Positions 16,406 to 24,291 of a stretch of DNA of 64,000 bases are shown piece after piece (the first letter of the stretch is position 1; every line of letters begins with the position of its first letter). The translations under genes and the position numbers were made by a program. The notes under the pieces were generated by a model that was given only the letters and a program-made list of their open reading frames with translations, ran no database searches and was not told where the DNA came from. This stretch comes from Mycobacterium marinum (GTDB lineage: Bacteria; Actinomycetota; Actinomycetes; Mycobacteriales; Mycobacteriaceae): the NCBI RefSeq assembly GCF_003391395.1, contig NZ_CP024190.1, positions 2,046,001 through 2,110,000 on the forward strand, written 5' to 3'.

Positions 16406-16428
16406 AGATTGCCTGCAACCCGCAATCT
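16406..16428 (+). promoter_or_regulatory. TetR-type operator candidate 2
   Basis: AGATTGC (16406-16412) and GCAATCT (16422-16428) form a perfect 7-bp inverted repeat with a 9-base spacer. The same AGATTGC core occurs in the neighbouring dyad at 16379. It abuts the GGAGG ribosome binding site at 16429-16433, so a bound repressor would cover transcription and translation start signals. Confidence 0.5.
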
Positions 16429-16437
16429 GGAGGAACT

Positions 16438-18231
16438 GTGACCTACGACGTGATCATCCGTGACGGACTCTGGTTCGACGGAACCGGCAGCGCGCCGCAA
16501 ACCCGCATGCTCGGAATCCGCGACGGCGTGGTGGCGACGGTGTCGGCGGGCCCGCTGGATGAGACCGGATGCGCCCAGGTCATCGACGCGGCCGGGAAGT
16601 GGGTCATGCCCGGCTTCATCGACGTGCACACCCACTACGACGCCGAGGTGCTACTCGATCCCGGGCTGCGCGAGTCGGTACGCCACGGTGTCACCACGGT
16701 GTTGCTCGGAAACTGCTCCCTGTCGACGGTCTACGCGGGCGCCGAAGATGCCGCCGACCTGTTCAGTCGGGTCGAGGCGGTGCCGCGCCAGTTCGTCTTG
16801 GGTGCCTTGTCTGCCGCCAAGAGCGAACGCGCATGGTCGAACGCGGCCGAATACATCACGGCCATCGACTCCCTGCCGCTTGGTCCGAATGTGAGCTCAC
16901 TGCTTGGTCATTCGGACCTGCGAGCCACCGTCCTCGGGCTCGAACGTGCCACCGACGCGAGCGTGCGGCCCAGCGAAGCCGAGCTGGGGCGGATGGCCAC
17001 GCTGCTCGATGAGGCACTCGATGCCGGGATGCTCGGCATGTCCGGGATGGACTCGGCGATCGACAAGCTCGACGGTGAGCGCTTCCGGTCGCGCGCGCTG
17101 CCGTCGACCTTCGCGACGTGGCGGGAACGGCGCCGGCTGATCAAAGTTTTGCGCAAGCGCGGGCGAATCCTGCAGAGTGCGCCCAACGTCGACAAGCCCG
17201 CTTCGGCGCTGCTGTTCTTCCTGGCCAGCAGTCGGATCCTGAACCGCCGCAAGGGAGTTCGGATGAGCTTGCTGGTCTCTGCCGACTCCAAGTCGATGCC
17301 GATGGCGGTGCACACGTTCGGATTGGGTGCCCGGCTGCTGAACAAGCTGTTGGCCGCCAGCGTCCGATTCCAGCACCTGCCGGTGCCGTTCGAGCTCTAC
17401 TCCGACGGAATCGACCTGCCGGTCTTCGAGGAGTTCGGCGCCGGCACCGCGGCGTTGCACCTTCGCGAACAAGTGGAGCGCAACCAGTTGTTGGCCGACG
17501 AGTCCTACCGTCGCGAGTTTCGGCGTGAGTTCGACCGCACCAAACTCGGACCGTCCTTGTGGCACAAAGACTTTCACGACGCGGTGATCGTCGAGTGCCC
17601 CGACGAGTCGTTGATCGGCAAGAGCTTCGGGGCCATCGCAGACGAGCGCGGGCTGCATCCACTCGATGCGTTCCTCGACGTGCTCGTCGAAAACGGCGAA
17701 CGCAACGTGCGCTGGACGACCGTCGTCGCCAACCACCGTCCCAAACAGCTCAACAAGCTGGCCGCCGAGCCCGGCGTTCACATGGGCTTCTCCGACGCCG
17801 GCGCGCACCTGCGCAACATGGCCTTCTACAACTTCCCGCTGCGGTTGCTCAAGCGAACCTGGGACGCCGAGCGGGCCGGAAAGCCGTTCCTGTCCCTGCA
17901 GCAGGCGGTGTATCGCCTGACCGGTGAACTGGCCGAGTGGTTTGGCGTCGATGCCGGCACGTTGCGCGAGGGTGACCGCGCGGACTTCGTGGTGATCGAC
18001 CCGGCCCACCTCGACGAATCGGTCGACGGCTATCACGAGGCGCAGGTGCCGTTCTATGGCGGCCTGTCGCGCATGGTCAATCGCAACGACGCGACCGTGA
18101 TCGCCACCGGTGTGGCCGGTGCCGTGGTGTTCGGCAGCGGCCAGTTCCGGGACGGTTATGGTCAAACGGTGCGGTCGGGCCGGTACCTGAGGGCGGGGCA
18201 GCGATACACGGCAGCTAGCGTCAGCGCCTGA
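16438..18231 (+). CDS. N-acyl-D-amino-acid deacylase family amidohydrolase (Rv2913c-like)
   Basis: This 597-residue protein is an amidohydrolase of the D-aminoacylase branch, the family that releases D-amino acids or related amines from N-acyl compounds. The GTG start is set by GGAGG at 16429-16433. The first metal motif is MPGFIDVHTHYDAEVLL. Further marks are TTVLLGNCSLS, the HSDLRATVLG segment, GVHMGFSDAGAHL with the distal aspartate, and the closing sandwich GDRADFVVIDP. Its true substrate is unknown; the M. tuberculosis orthologue is annotated as a D-amino acid aminohydrolase by similarity. It is followed after one base by a TetR gene and preceded by two AGATTGC-type dyads, so it is probably induced by its own substrate or a related ligand. 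Confidence 0.85.
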   Translation: MTYDVIIRDGLWFDGTGSAPQTRMLGIRDGVVATVSAGPLDETGCAQVIDAAGKWVMPGFIDVHTHYDAEVLLDPGLRESVRHGVTTVLLGNCSLSTVYAGAEDAADLFSRVEAVPRQFVLGALSAAKSERAWSNAAEYITAIDSLPLGPNVSSLLGHSDLRATVLGLERATDASVRPSEAELGRMATLLDEALDAGMLGMSGMDSAIDKLDGERFRSRALPSTFATWRERRRLIKVLRKRGRILQSAPNVDKPASALLFFLASSRILNRRKGVRMSLLVSADSKSMPMAVHTFGLGARLLNKLLAASVRFQHLPVPFELYSDGIDLPVFEEFGAGTAALHLREQVERNQLLADESYRREFRREFDRTKLGPSLWHKDFHDAVIVECPDESLIGKSFGAIADERGLHPLDAFLDVLVENGERNVRWTTVVANHRPKQLNKLAAEPGVHMGFSDAGAHLRNMAFYNFPLRLLKRTWDAERAGKPFLSLQQAVYRLTGELAEWFGVDAGTLREGDRADFVVIDPAHLDESVDGYHEAQVPFYGGLSRMVNRNDATVIATGVAGAVVFGSGQFRDGYGQTVRSGRYLRAGQRYTAASVSA

Positions 18232-18232
18232 G

Positions 18233-18835
18233 ATGGCCCGGACCCAGCAGCAACGCCGCGAAGAAACCGTCGCGCGGCTGCTGCAGGCCAGCATTGATAC
18301 CATCGTCGAGGTCGGATACGCCCGGGCGTCGGCGGCCATCATCACCAAGCGTGCCGGCGTGTCGGTGGGCGCTCTGTTCCGTCACTTCGAGACGATGGGC
18401 GACTTCATGGCGGCGACCGCCTACGAGGTGCTACGCCGGCAACTGGACACCTTCACCAAGCAAGTCGCCGAAATACCCGCGGACCGGCCGGCGCTGGAAG
18501 CGGCGCTGGCAATACTGCGAGACATCACCGCCGGGGCGACCAACGCGGTGCTGTATGAACTCATGATCGCGGCGCGCACCGACGACAAGCTCAAAGAAAC
18601 CCTGCAGCACGTCCTGGGGCAATATCGCGCCAAGATCTACGACGCCGCGCGCACCCTGCCCGGCGCTATGGGCTTCCCGGAGGAGACCTTCCCGGCCATC
18701 GTGGCGTTGTTGACCAACGTGTTCGACGGAGCCGCGATCGTGGGCGCGGTGTTGCCTCAGCCGGACATCGACGAGCAGCGAATCCCGGTGCTCGCCGCGC
18801 TACTGAGCGCCGCGGTGCCGGATACCGCTCCCTAG
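18233..18835 (+). CDS. TetR-family transcriptional regulator (Rv2912c-like)
   Basis: This 200-residue regulator has a TetR helix-turn-helix at about residues 8-55: RREETVARLLQASIDTIVEV followed by ASAAIITKRAGVSVGALFRHFETMGDFMAA. The rest is the all-helical ligand-binding and dimer domain. The ATG lies one base after the stop of the amidohydrolase gene, so the two form a bicistronic unit. The inverted AGATTGC repeats at 16379-16428 are the natural candidates for its autoregulatory operator. Ligand unknown. Confidence 0.9.
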   Translation: MARTQQQRREETVARLLQASIDTIVEVGYARASAAIITKRAGVSVGALFRHFETMGDFMAATAYEVLRRQLDTFTKQVAEIPADRPALEAALAILRDITAGATNAVLYELMIAARTDDKLKETLQHVLGQYRAKIYDAARTLPGAMGFPEETFPAIVALLTNVFDGAAIVGAVLPQPDIDEQRIPVLAALLSAAVPDTAP

Positions 18836-18854
18836 CGGTCGAGCCCGCCGGCGG

Positions 18855-19727
18855 CTACAGAGATCCGATGCCGGATTGCGGGTTGAGGGCGAATCCCCAG
18901 TCGAAAAGACTTCCGGCCTGGTCCCAGTAGGTGGGCCCGCCCTCTTTGACCAGCCCGTACATCATGGCAATCACCAGCCGGCGGCCGTTTCGGGCCGCCG
19001 CACCGACAAAGGTCTTGCGGGCGGCGTTGGTGTAACCCGTCTTGCCCCCGATCGCGCCCGGATAGCGCTGTAACAGCTCGTCTTGGTTGACGATCGGGTG
19101 CTCACCATCCTCGCCGGGGAACATCGCCGACGGCTCCGCGGTGATGTGCGCGAACACCGGATTGGCCATCGCGGTGCGGAAGATCACCGCGAGGTCATGA
19201 GCGGTCGACCATCCCGACCCGCCGGGGCCGTCCAATCCCGAGGGAGTGGCCGCGTGGGTGTTCATGGCGCCCAACGCGGCGGCTTTGGCGTTCATCTTGG
19301 CGACCGCGGCGTCCTGGCCGCCGAGCATCTGAGCCAGCGTGTTGGCGGCATCATTGCCCGACACCAGCAGCAGGCCGTCGAGCAGCTGGCGGGCGGTGTA
19401 GGTGTGACCCGGTTTGACGCCGACGCAGTTGCACTCCACGTGCGTGTCGGCCTCGTCTGCGACGACGGTCGAGTTCAGGTCGAGCTCGTCGAGCGCCACC
19501 AAAGCCAGGAGCACCTTGATGGTGCTCGCGGGCGGGTGGGTGACATTCTGGTCGCGCCCGGCAAGCACCTGGCCGGTGTCCAGATCGGCGACGATCCAGG
19601 TCTGTGCGGGACCGTCGGGGATTGGCACCGATCCGGCCGGCTGCATTTCGGTATCGGCCGATGCGGTGGCACCGCTGATGGTGGCGGCCGTGAGCAGCGC
19701 CGCGGCTACGGCCATGACCTTTCGCAT
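18855..19727 (-). CDS. dacB2: D-alanyl-D-alanine carboxypeptidase DacB2 (PBP5/6 type)
   Basis: DacB2 trims the terminal D-alanine from peptidoglycan stem peptides outside the membrane. The 290-residue protein starts with a cleavable signal peptide (AAALLTAATISGATASA, cut near residue 24). The active-site motifs are intact: S68-T-I-K71, S123-G-N125 and K229-T-G231. A GCC/CVG cysteine pair near residues 99-101 (VECNCVG) may form a disulphide. There is no C-terminal membrane anchor, unlike classic PBP5, so it may be soluble or weakly bound in the cell wall. It is transcribed on its own, convergent with the TetR gene and divergent from the SnoaL-like gene. Confidence 0.93.
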   Translation of the reverse strand: MRKVMAVAAALLTAATISGATASADTEMQPAGSVPIPDGPAQTWIVADLDTGQVLAGRDQNVTHPPASTIKVLLALVALDELDLNSTVVADEADTHVECNCVGVKPGHTYTARQLLDGLLLVSGNDAANTLAQMLGGQDAAVAKMNAKAAALGAMNTHAATPSGLDGPGGSGWSTAHDLAVIFRTAMANPVFAHITAEPSAMFPGEDGEHPIVNQDELLQRYPGAIGGKTGYTNAARKTFVGAAARNGRRLVIAMMYGLVKEGGPTYWDQAGSLFDWGFALNPQSGIGSL

Positions 19728-19798
19728 GGGCGCAAAGTGTAACTTCCGCGGCTTCGGGACGCCTATTTTCGAACGGATCGGCGGTGTTGAATCGAATC

Positions 19799-20218
19799 AT
19801 GTTGAGCCTGCCCGAAATTTCTGACCGGTTAGAGATCCAGCAGCTGCTCGTGGACTACTCCACCGCCATTGACCTGCGCCGATTCGATGACCTCGACAAG
19901 GTGTTCACCCCGGACGCCTATATCGACTACCGCGCGATGGGCGGCATCGACGGCCAGTACCCGCACGTCAAGGCGTGGCTTGCCGAGGTGTTGCCCAACT
20001 TCGCCAACTACGCGCACATGCTGGGTCTGCCATCGATTCGGCTCGCCGGCGACACCGCGACCGCGCGCACTTTCTGCTTCAACCCGATGGTGTTCGCCGA
20101 CGAGAAGCCCACCACCATGTTGCTCGGGCTGTGGTACGACGACGAGTTCGTGCGCACCGCCGAGGGCTGGCGGATGAGCCGCCGCGCCGAAACGAAGTGC
20201 TTCGATCGACGCCCCTGA
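19799..20218 (+). CDS. SnoaL-like (NTF2 fold) protein, Rv2910c-like
   Basis: This protein of about 139 residues has the cone-shaped NTF2/SnoaL fold, seen in the sequence LEIQQLLVDYSTAIDLRRFDDLDKVFTPDA that opens this family, followed by IRLAGDTATARTFCFNP and the closing strand GWRMSRRAETKCF. SnoaL-like proteins can be isomerases, dehydratases or non-catalytic ligand binders. A Y-D pair and a W-R pair occur, but I cannot assign a reaction. The start is uncertain: GTG at 19784 and ATG at 19799 are both in frame and neither has a strong ribosome binding site. I prefer 19799, which gives the family's usual beginning. Confidence 0.8.
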   Translation: MLSLPEISDRLEIQQLLVDYSTAIDLRRFDDLDKVFTPDAYIDYRAMGGIDGQYPHVKAWLAEVLPNFANYAHMLGLPSIRLAGDTATARTFCFNPMVFADEKPTTMLLGLWYDDEFVRTAEGWRMSRRAETKCFDRRP

Positions 20219-20278
20219 CGCCGGCGCGCCCCAGCGGTGCGTTGGCGGATCGAGCGAATTTCCGGGATCGCAGGGTGC

Positions 20279-20291
20279 TCTGGCACAATGG
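20279..20291 (+). promoter_or_regulatory. Putative rpsP operon promoter (TCTGGCACAAT element)
   Basis: The 11-mer TCTGGCACAAT occurs here, 144 bases before rpsP, and again at 23677 before rplS. CACAAT has the A at position 2 and T at position 6 expected of a -10 hexamer. The transcription start is inferred, not seen. Confidence 0.35.
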
Positions 20292-20423
20292 GCGGCTGTC
20301 CACCGCGCGACCGTGCATCGTTGCGATACCGCCCGGTGGTCGAACACGCGAGGCAAAACCGGTTCCCGGCATCCCGCCCGGATCGCTGAATTGCAGCGTG
20401 CACACACAGGAGAAATCGCTTTC

Positions 20424-20909
20424 ATGGCTGTAAAGATCAAGCTCACCCGGCTCGGCAAGATCCGCAACCCGCAGTACCGCATCGCGGTCGCGGACGCTCG
20501 CACCCGGCGTGACGGTCGCTCGATCGAGGTCATCGGCCGCTACCACCCCAAGGAAGAGCCGAGCCTGATCGAGATCAACTCCGAGCGTGCCCAATACTGG
20601 CTGTCCGTGGGGGCGCAGCCCACCGAACCCGTTCTCAAGCTGCTCAAGATCACCGGTGACTGGCAGAAGTTCAAGGGCCTGCCCGGCGCAGAGGGCCGGT
20701 TGAAGGTCAAGCCCCCCAAGCCCAGCAAGCTCGAACTGTTCAACGCCGCGTTGGCTGCCGCCGAGGGTGGTCCCACCACCGAGGCCACCAAGCCGAAGAA
20801 GAAGTCGCCGGCCAAGAAGGCCAAGGGCGGCGAAGGCGACGCCGATGCAGCGGCCGAGAAGGTGGAAGCTTCCGCCGAGGGTAAGCAGACCGAATCGGCC
20901 GAGAGCTGA
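20424..20909 (+). CDS. rpsP: 30S ribosomal protein bS16
   Basis: bS16 is an early-binding 30S assembly protein. The ATG at 20424 follows AGGAGA at 20408-20413 and gives 161 residues. The conserved core is MAVKIKLTRLGKIRNPQYRI, RTRRDGRSIEVIGRYHP and RAQYWLSVGAQPTEPVLKLL. The C-terminal 70 or so residues are a Lys/Glu/Ala-rich tail (KPKKKSPAKKAKGGEGDADA) that is long compared with the 80-90 residue E. coli protein but normal for mycobacteria. It heads the conserved rpsP-khpA-rimM-trmD group. Confidence 0.97.
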   Translation: MAVKIKLTRLGKIRNPQYRIAVADARTRRDGRSIEVIGRYHPKEEPSLIEINSERAQYWLSVGAQPTEPVLKLLKITGDWQKFKGLPGAEGRLKVKPPKPSKLELFNAALAAAEGGPTTEATKPKKKSPAKKAKGGEGDADAAAEKVEASAEGKQTESAES

Positions 20910-20917
20910 CGACCGCT

Positions 20918-21160
20918 ATGAGCACTGTCGTGGTCGACGCTGTCGAGCATCTGGTCCGCGGAATCGTGGACAACCCCGACGATGTGCGGGTGGACATGGT
21001 GACGAGCCGTCGCGGACGCACCGTCGAAGTCCACGTCCACCCCGACGACTTGGGCAAGGTGATCGGGCGCGGGGGACGTACCGCAACGGCACTGCGGACA
21101 CTGGTCGCCGGCATCGGCGGCCGTGGTATCCGCGTTGACGTGGTGGACACCGACCAGTAG
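20918..21160 (+). CDS. khpA: KH-domain RNA-binding protein KhpA
   Basis: An 80-residue single KH-domain protein, the partner of KhpB in a broadly conserved RNA-binding pair linked to cell-length control and RNA metabolism. The RNA-binding GxxG loop is G-R-G-G in LGKVIGRGGRTATALRTLV. The ATG lies 8 bases after rpsP and 24 bases before rimM, placing it firmly in the ribosome-maturation operon. It has the same order in M. tuberculosis (Rv2908c). Confidence 0.95.
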   Translation: MSTVVVDAVEHLVRGIVDNPDDVRVDMVTSRRGRTVEVHVHPDDLGKVIGRGGRTATALRTLVAGIGGRGIRVDVVDTDQ

Positions 21161-21184
21161 CGAAGCCTTGCTCATGGAGCACCG

Positions 21185-21709
21185 ATGGAGCTGGTAATCG
21201 GGCGCGTGGTGAAACCGCACGGGATTACCGGCGAGGTTGTCGTCGAGATCCGAACCGACGAACCGGACCGCCGGTTCACGCCGGGTGCCAGCCTGCGCGC
21301 CAAGAGATCCCGAGACGGCGGCACCGGCCGCAATTATGTGATCGAAGGCGTGCGTGAGCACGGTGCGCGGCTGCTGGTGCGATTGGCCGGGGTGAACGAC
21401 CGGGACACGGCGGATGGGCTGCGTGGCAGTCTGTTCGTCATCGATTCCGCCGACCTGCCGCCGATCGACGAGCCCGACACCTACTACGACCACCAGTTGG
21501 AGGGACTTCGGGTCCGGACCACGGCGGGCCAAGACGTCGGAGTGGTCGCCGAGATACTGCACACCGGTGCCGGCGAGTTGCTGGCGGTCAAATGTGATTC
21601 CGGCGAGGTGTTGGTGCCGTTCGTCGGCGCGATCGTCACGTCGGTGTCGCTGGACGACCGCATCCTCGAGATCGACCCGCCCGACGGGCTGCTGGACCTG
21701 GGGTCCTAG
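21185..21709 (+). CDS. rimM: Ribosome maturation factor RimM
   Basis: RimM assists assembly of the 30S head around bS19 and 16S helix 33. The 174-residue protein begins MELVIGRVVKPHGITGEVVV, the classic start of the N-terminal barrel, followed by the PRC-barrel domain (YYDHQLEGLRVRTTAGQDVG, then LAVKCDSGEVLVPFVGAIV). Length and domains are normal. It sits between khpA and trmD in an operon where all products act on ribosomes or tRNA. Confidence 0.96.
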   Translation: MELVIGRVVKPHGITGEVVVEIRTDEPDRRFTPGASLRAKRSRDGGTGRNYVIEGVREHGARLLVRLAGVNDRDTADGLRGSLFVIDSADLPPIDEPDTYYDHQLEGLRVRTTAGQDVGVVAEILHTGAGELLAVKCDSGEVLVPFVGAIVTSVSLDDRILEIDPPDGLLDLGS

Positions 21710-21717
21710 GGGGTGTC

Positions 21718-22410
21718 ATGAAAATCGACGTGGTGACGATTTTCCCGGCGTACCTGGACCCGCTGCGGCAATCGTTGCCGGGCAGGGCGATTGCGTCGGG
21801 CCTCGTCGACCTACAGGTGCACGACCTGCGCCGGTGGACCTACGACGTGCACCACTCGGTAGACGACTCGCCCTACGGCGGCGGGCCCGGAATGGTCATG
21901 AAGGCGCCGGTCTGGGGGGAAGCGCTCGACGAAATATGTTCGGCTGAAACGCTTCTGGTTGTCCCGACGCCCGCCGGCTCGCTGTTCGACCAGGCCACCG
22001 CGCGACGGTGGAGTGCCGAGCAGCACTTGGTGTTCGCCTGCGGCCGGTATGAGGGGATAGACCAGCGGGTCGCCGAGGACTCGGCCCGGCGCATGCGGGT
22101 CGAGGAAGTCTCGATCGGCGACTATGTCCTGCCCGGCGGGGAGTCCGCGGCGGTGGTGATGATCGAGGCCGTGCTGCGATTGTTGACCGGAGTGCTGGGC
22201 AATCCCGCATCCCACCAAGAGGATTCGTTCTCGCCGGAACTGGATCGGTTGCTGGAGGGGCCCAGCTATACCCGGCCACCGAGCTGGCGGGGGCTCGACG
22301 TGCCCGAGATCCTGCTCTCCGGTGACCACGCGCGCATCGCCACTTGGCGCCGGGAGGTCTCGTTGCGGCGCACCCGGGAGCGCCGGCCCGACCTCGCGCC
22401 ACCGGAGTAG
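21718..22410 (+). CDS. trmD: tRNA (guanine-N1-)-methyltransferase TrmD
   Basis: TrmD methylates G37 next to the anticodon of tRNAs that read CNN codons, preventing +1 frameshifts; it is essential in most bacteria. The 230-residue protein contains the trefoil-knot SAM site: the PYGGGPGMVMK loop, FACGRYEGIDQRV and SIGDYVLPGGESAAVVMIEA, followed by GNPASHQEDSF. All key segments are intact. The ATG lies 8 bases after rimM. A strong hairpin follows at 22417-22474, consistent with the end of the operon. Confidence 0.97.
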   Translation: MKIDVVTIFPAYLDPLRQSLPGRAIASGLVDLQVHDLRRWTYDVHHSVDDSPYGGGPGMVMKAPVWGEALDEICSAETLLVVPTPAGSLFDQATARRWSAEQHLVFACGRYEGIDQRVAEDSARRMRVEEVSIGDYVLPGGESAAVVMIEAVLRLLTGVLGNPASHQEDSFSPELDRLLEGPSYTRPPSWRGLDVPEILLSGDHARIATWRREVSLRRTRERRPDLAPPE

Positions 22411-22416
22411 CCCTGC

Positions 22417-22474
22417 CGAGCAGACGCGGAATCGCACATCGCGAAGCGGTTTGGCGCGATTCTGTGTCTGCTCG
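22417..22474. terminator. 19-bp inverted repeat between convergent trmD and lppW
   Basis: The arms at 22417-22435 (CGAGCAGACGCGGAATCGC) and 22456-22474 pair at 17 of 19 positions around a 20-base loop. It lies between two converging genes and can fold on either strand, so it is a likely bidirectional terminator. From memory, similar GCAGACGC-AATCGC stems recur between genes in mycobacterial genomes. Confidence 0.6.
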
Positions 22475-22521
22475 CCGGTAAGACGGGCGCTGAGGGGCCG
22501 TAGGGCCCGCGCCGGACCGGG

Positions 22522-23481
22522 TCAGATCCGGCCGGCGGGAAACATCGTCTTGACGGCCTGGGTGATCGTTTCGCGCGCGGTGGCGTCATCGGAGGCCTGC
22601 AGCGATTCGATCACCATGATGTAGCGGCGGTCCGAGCCGATGATTCCGGTCGACAGATGCATCCAGTCGGCGCCGATGCAGCACATCCAACCCTGCTTGA
22701 CCGCGACCGGTTCGGCAGAGAGGCCGTCGGGGATGCCAAACCGTTGTGGGTAGCCGTCGATTCCGTTCGGAGTGGACTGGGCCAGGTCGTTGACGATGAT
22801 GGCGGCACTCTGCAACGGCAGCCCACCCTCCCCGTCGAGCAACATCTCGTAGTAGCGGATCAGGTCAGGTGCGGAACTGAAGGTGTTCCACCAGCGCCCG
22901 TCGCTGGGTGGTGCGGTGGCGGCCAATCCGTACCGGGTCGCGATCTCGGTGACGATGGCATCGCCGCCGAGCTCGCCCCAGAACTGCTCGGCGGCGCCGT
23001 CATCCGATGAGCGCAGCATGTTGTCGAGGGCCTGGCGATCCTGGGCAGAAAGGGTGGTCTTGCCCTGGGACGCCCGCAAAAGCAACTCGTCGGCGATGAA
23101 CAGCTTGGACACCGAAGCGGTGGCGATGATCGAGGTCTTGCCGTTGGAGACCAGCTGGTGGGTAGCGCGGTCCAGGATCGCGACCGTGATGGTGGCGCCC
23201 TTGGCGGCGGCTTCCTCGGTTGCCCGCTGGATGCGTTCTTGAACCCCGACCAGACCGGCCGAGGGCAATAGCGCGGCAGGATCCTCGGGCGGCGTGATGG
23301 CGCGCAGCAGCAGTTCGATCAGCTGTTGCTGCTGGGGCTGGGACTGTTGCCGGGATGATTCGCGATCATCGGTGCCATACGCCTTGGCCTGCACCTTTGC
23401 CTCGCAACCGGTGAGCACCAGCGATACCACCAATGCCACCGCCGCAGCGGCGGTCAGCATCGTCAGCGGCCGTGCTCGCAT
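22522..23481 (-). CDS. lppW: Lipoprotein LppW with serine-hydrolase-like fold
   Basis: This 319-residue protein has a lipoprotein signal peptide with lipobox LTGC (C26), so it should be anchored in the outer leaflet of the cytoplasmic membrane. It is the orthologue of M. tuberculosis LppW. After a Gln-rich spacer (SRQQSQPQQQQ) the body resembles a class A beta-lactamase or penicillin-binding fold: SVSK occupies the S-x-x-K position in IIATASVSKLFIADELLL, SDDG lies where S-D-N is found in MLRSSDDGAAEQFW, and VKQGWMCC occupies the K-T-G strand. The last motif is altered, so beta-lactam hydrolysis is unlikely. Function is unknown; a peptidoglycan-binding or -editing role is an inference. Confidence 0.85.
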   Translation of the reverse strand: MRARPLTMLTAAAAVALVVSLVLTGCEAKVQAKAYGTDDRESSRQQSQPQQQQLIELLLRAITPPEDPAALLPSAGLVGVQERIQRATEEAAAKGATITVAILDRATHQLVSNGKTSIIATASVSKLFIADELLLRASQGKTTLSAQDRQALDNMLRSSDDGAAEQFWGELGGDAIVTEIATRYGLAATAPPSDGRWWNTFSSAPDLIRYYEMLLDGEGGLPLQSAAIIVNDLAQSTPNGIDGYPQRFGIPDGLSAEPVAVKQGWMCCIGADWMHLSTGIIGSDRRYIMVIESLQASDDATARETITQAVKTMFPAGRI

Positions 23482-23838
23482 GCTTCTCCTTCAGCACTCT
23501 CCGGTAACGCGAAGACGCGCAAGTGTGGCGGCCGCACTGCCATCTGCCCCGGGAATCACGCAAAGCTGAGGGTTCGGCCTGCGCGGTTTGGCACCTGTCA
23601 TATGTACCACTTGCAGGCGCTTTGCGGACGATGTGAACCGCCCGGATTTCCTGTGATTTTCACTGCATGCGTACCGTCTGGCACAATTGGCCAGTTGTCT
23701 TTAGCAGTTGTCGGCGGGCCGCTTGCTCCGCCTGCTGCGAGATACACCCATAAAGCCCATATCCATTGGCTTGGTAAGTGCCGCGTGCCTGCGTGTATGC
23801 GGTCTGCCGAGCCGCGATCCGGAGGAAGTGTCTTTCCA
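23482..23838. other. Divergent promoter region between lppW and rplS
   Basis: These 357 bases separate the lppW start from the rplS start and hold no convincing gene. The element TCTGGCACAAT at 23677-23687 is identical to one before rpsP. An AT-richer patch around 23680-23770 surrounds it. The rplS ribosome binding site GGAGGAAG lies at 23821-23828. Confidence 0.5.
23677..23690 (+). promoter_or_regulatory. Putative rplS promoter (TCTGGCACAAT element)
   Basis: The 11-mer TCTGGCACAAT at 23677-23687 repeats exactly the element before rpsP at 20279. Shared sequence before two ribosomal-protein transcription units suggests a common promoter or control element. The distance to the rplS ATG (148 bases) leaves a long leader. 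Confidence 0.35.
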
Positions 23839-24180
23839 ATGAACAGGCTGGACTTCGTCGACCAGGCGTCGCTGCGCGACGACATCCCGGCCTTCAGCCC
23901 GGGCGACACCATCAATGTGCACGTCAAAGTCATCGAGGGCGCCAAGGAGCGTATCCAGGTGTTCAAGGGTGTGGTGATTCGCCGGCAGGGTGGGGGCATC
24001 CGCGAGACGTTCACAGTGCGCAAGGAAAGCTACGGCGTCGGCGTCGAGCGGACGTTCCCGGTGCACTCGCCGAACATCGACCACATCGAGGTGGTAACGC
24101 GCGGTGACGTTCGTCGCGCCAAGCTGTACTACCTTCGTGAACTGCGCGGCAAGAAGGCCAAGATCAAGGAGAAGCGCTGA
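23839..24180 (+). CDS. rplS: 50S ribosomal protein bL19
   Basis: bL19 sits at the interface of the 30S and 50S subunits. The ATG at 23839 follows GGAGGAAG and gives 113 residues, the normal length; the frame stays open upstream to 23602 but without family resemblance. Conserved blocks are DIPAFSPGDTINVHVKVIEG, ERIQVFKGVVIRRQGGGIRE and TFTVRKESYGVGVERTFPVH. It is followed 111 bases later by lepB and rnhB, the same order as in many Actinobacteria. Confidence 0.97.
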   Translation: MNRLDFVDQASLRDDIPAFSPGDTINVHVKVIEGAKERIQVFKGVVIRRQGGGIRETFTVRKESYGVGVERTFPVHSPNIDHIEVVTRGDVRRAKLYYLRELRGKKAKIKEKR

Positions 24181-24291
24181 CCGGCGCGGCCTTGGTGGCC
24201 ATCCCGGCCTGCCTGGGCACCACCGGCGGTTCAACTCGCCAGTGGCTCGCCAGTCTCGAAGGCTACGGCGTGCGCTGGCTACGCTGATCAC

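Noticed and set aside
16897..18348. 483-codon frame opposite the D-aminoacylase-like gene
   Set aside because: Shadow frame; the + strand has clear amidohydrolase motifs and a TetR gene.
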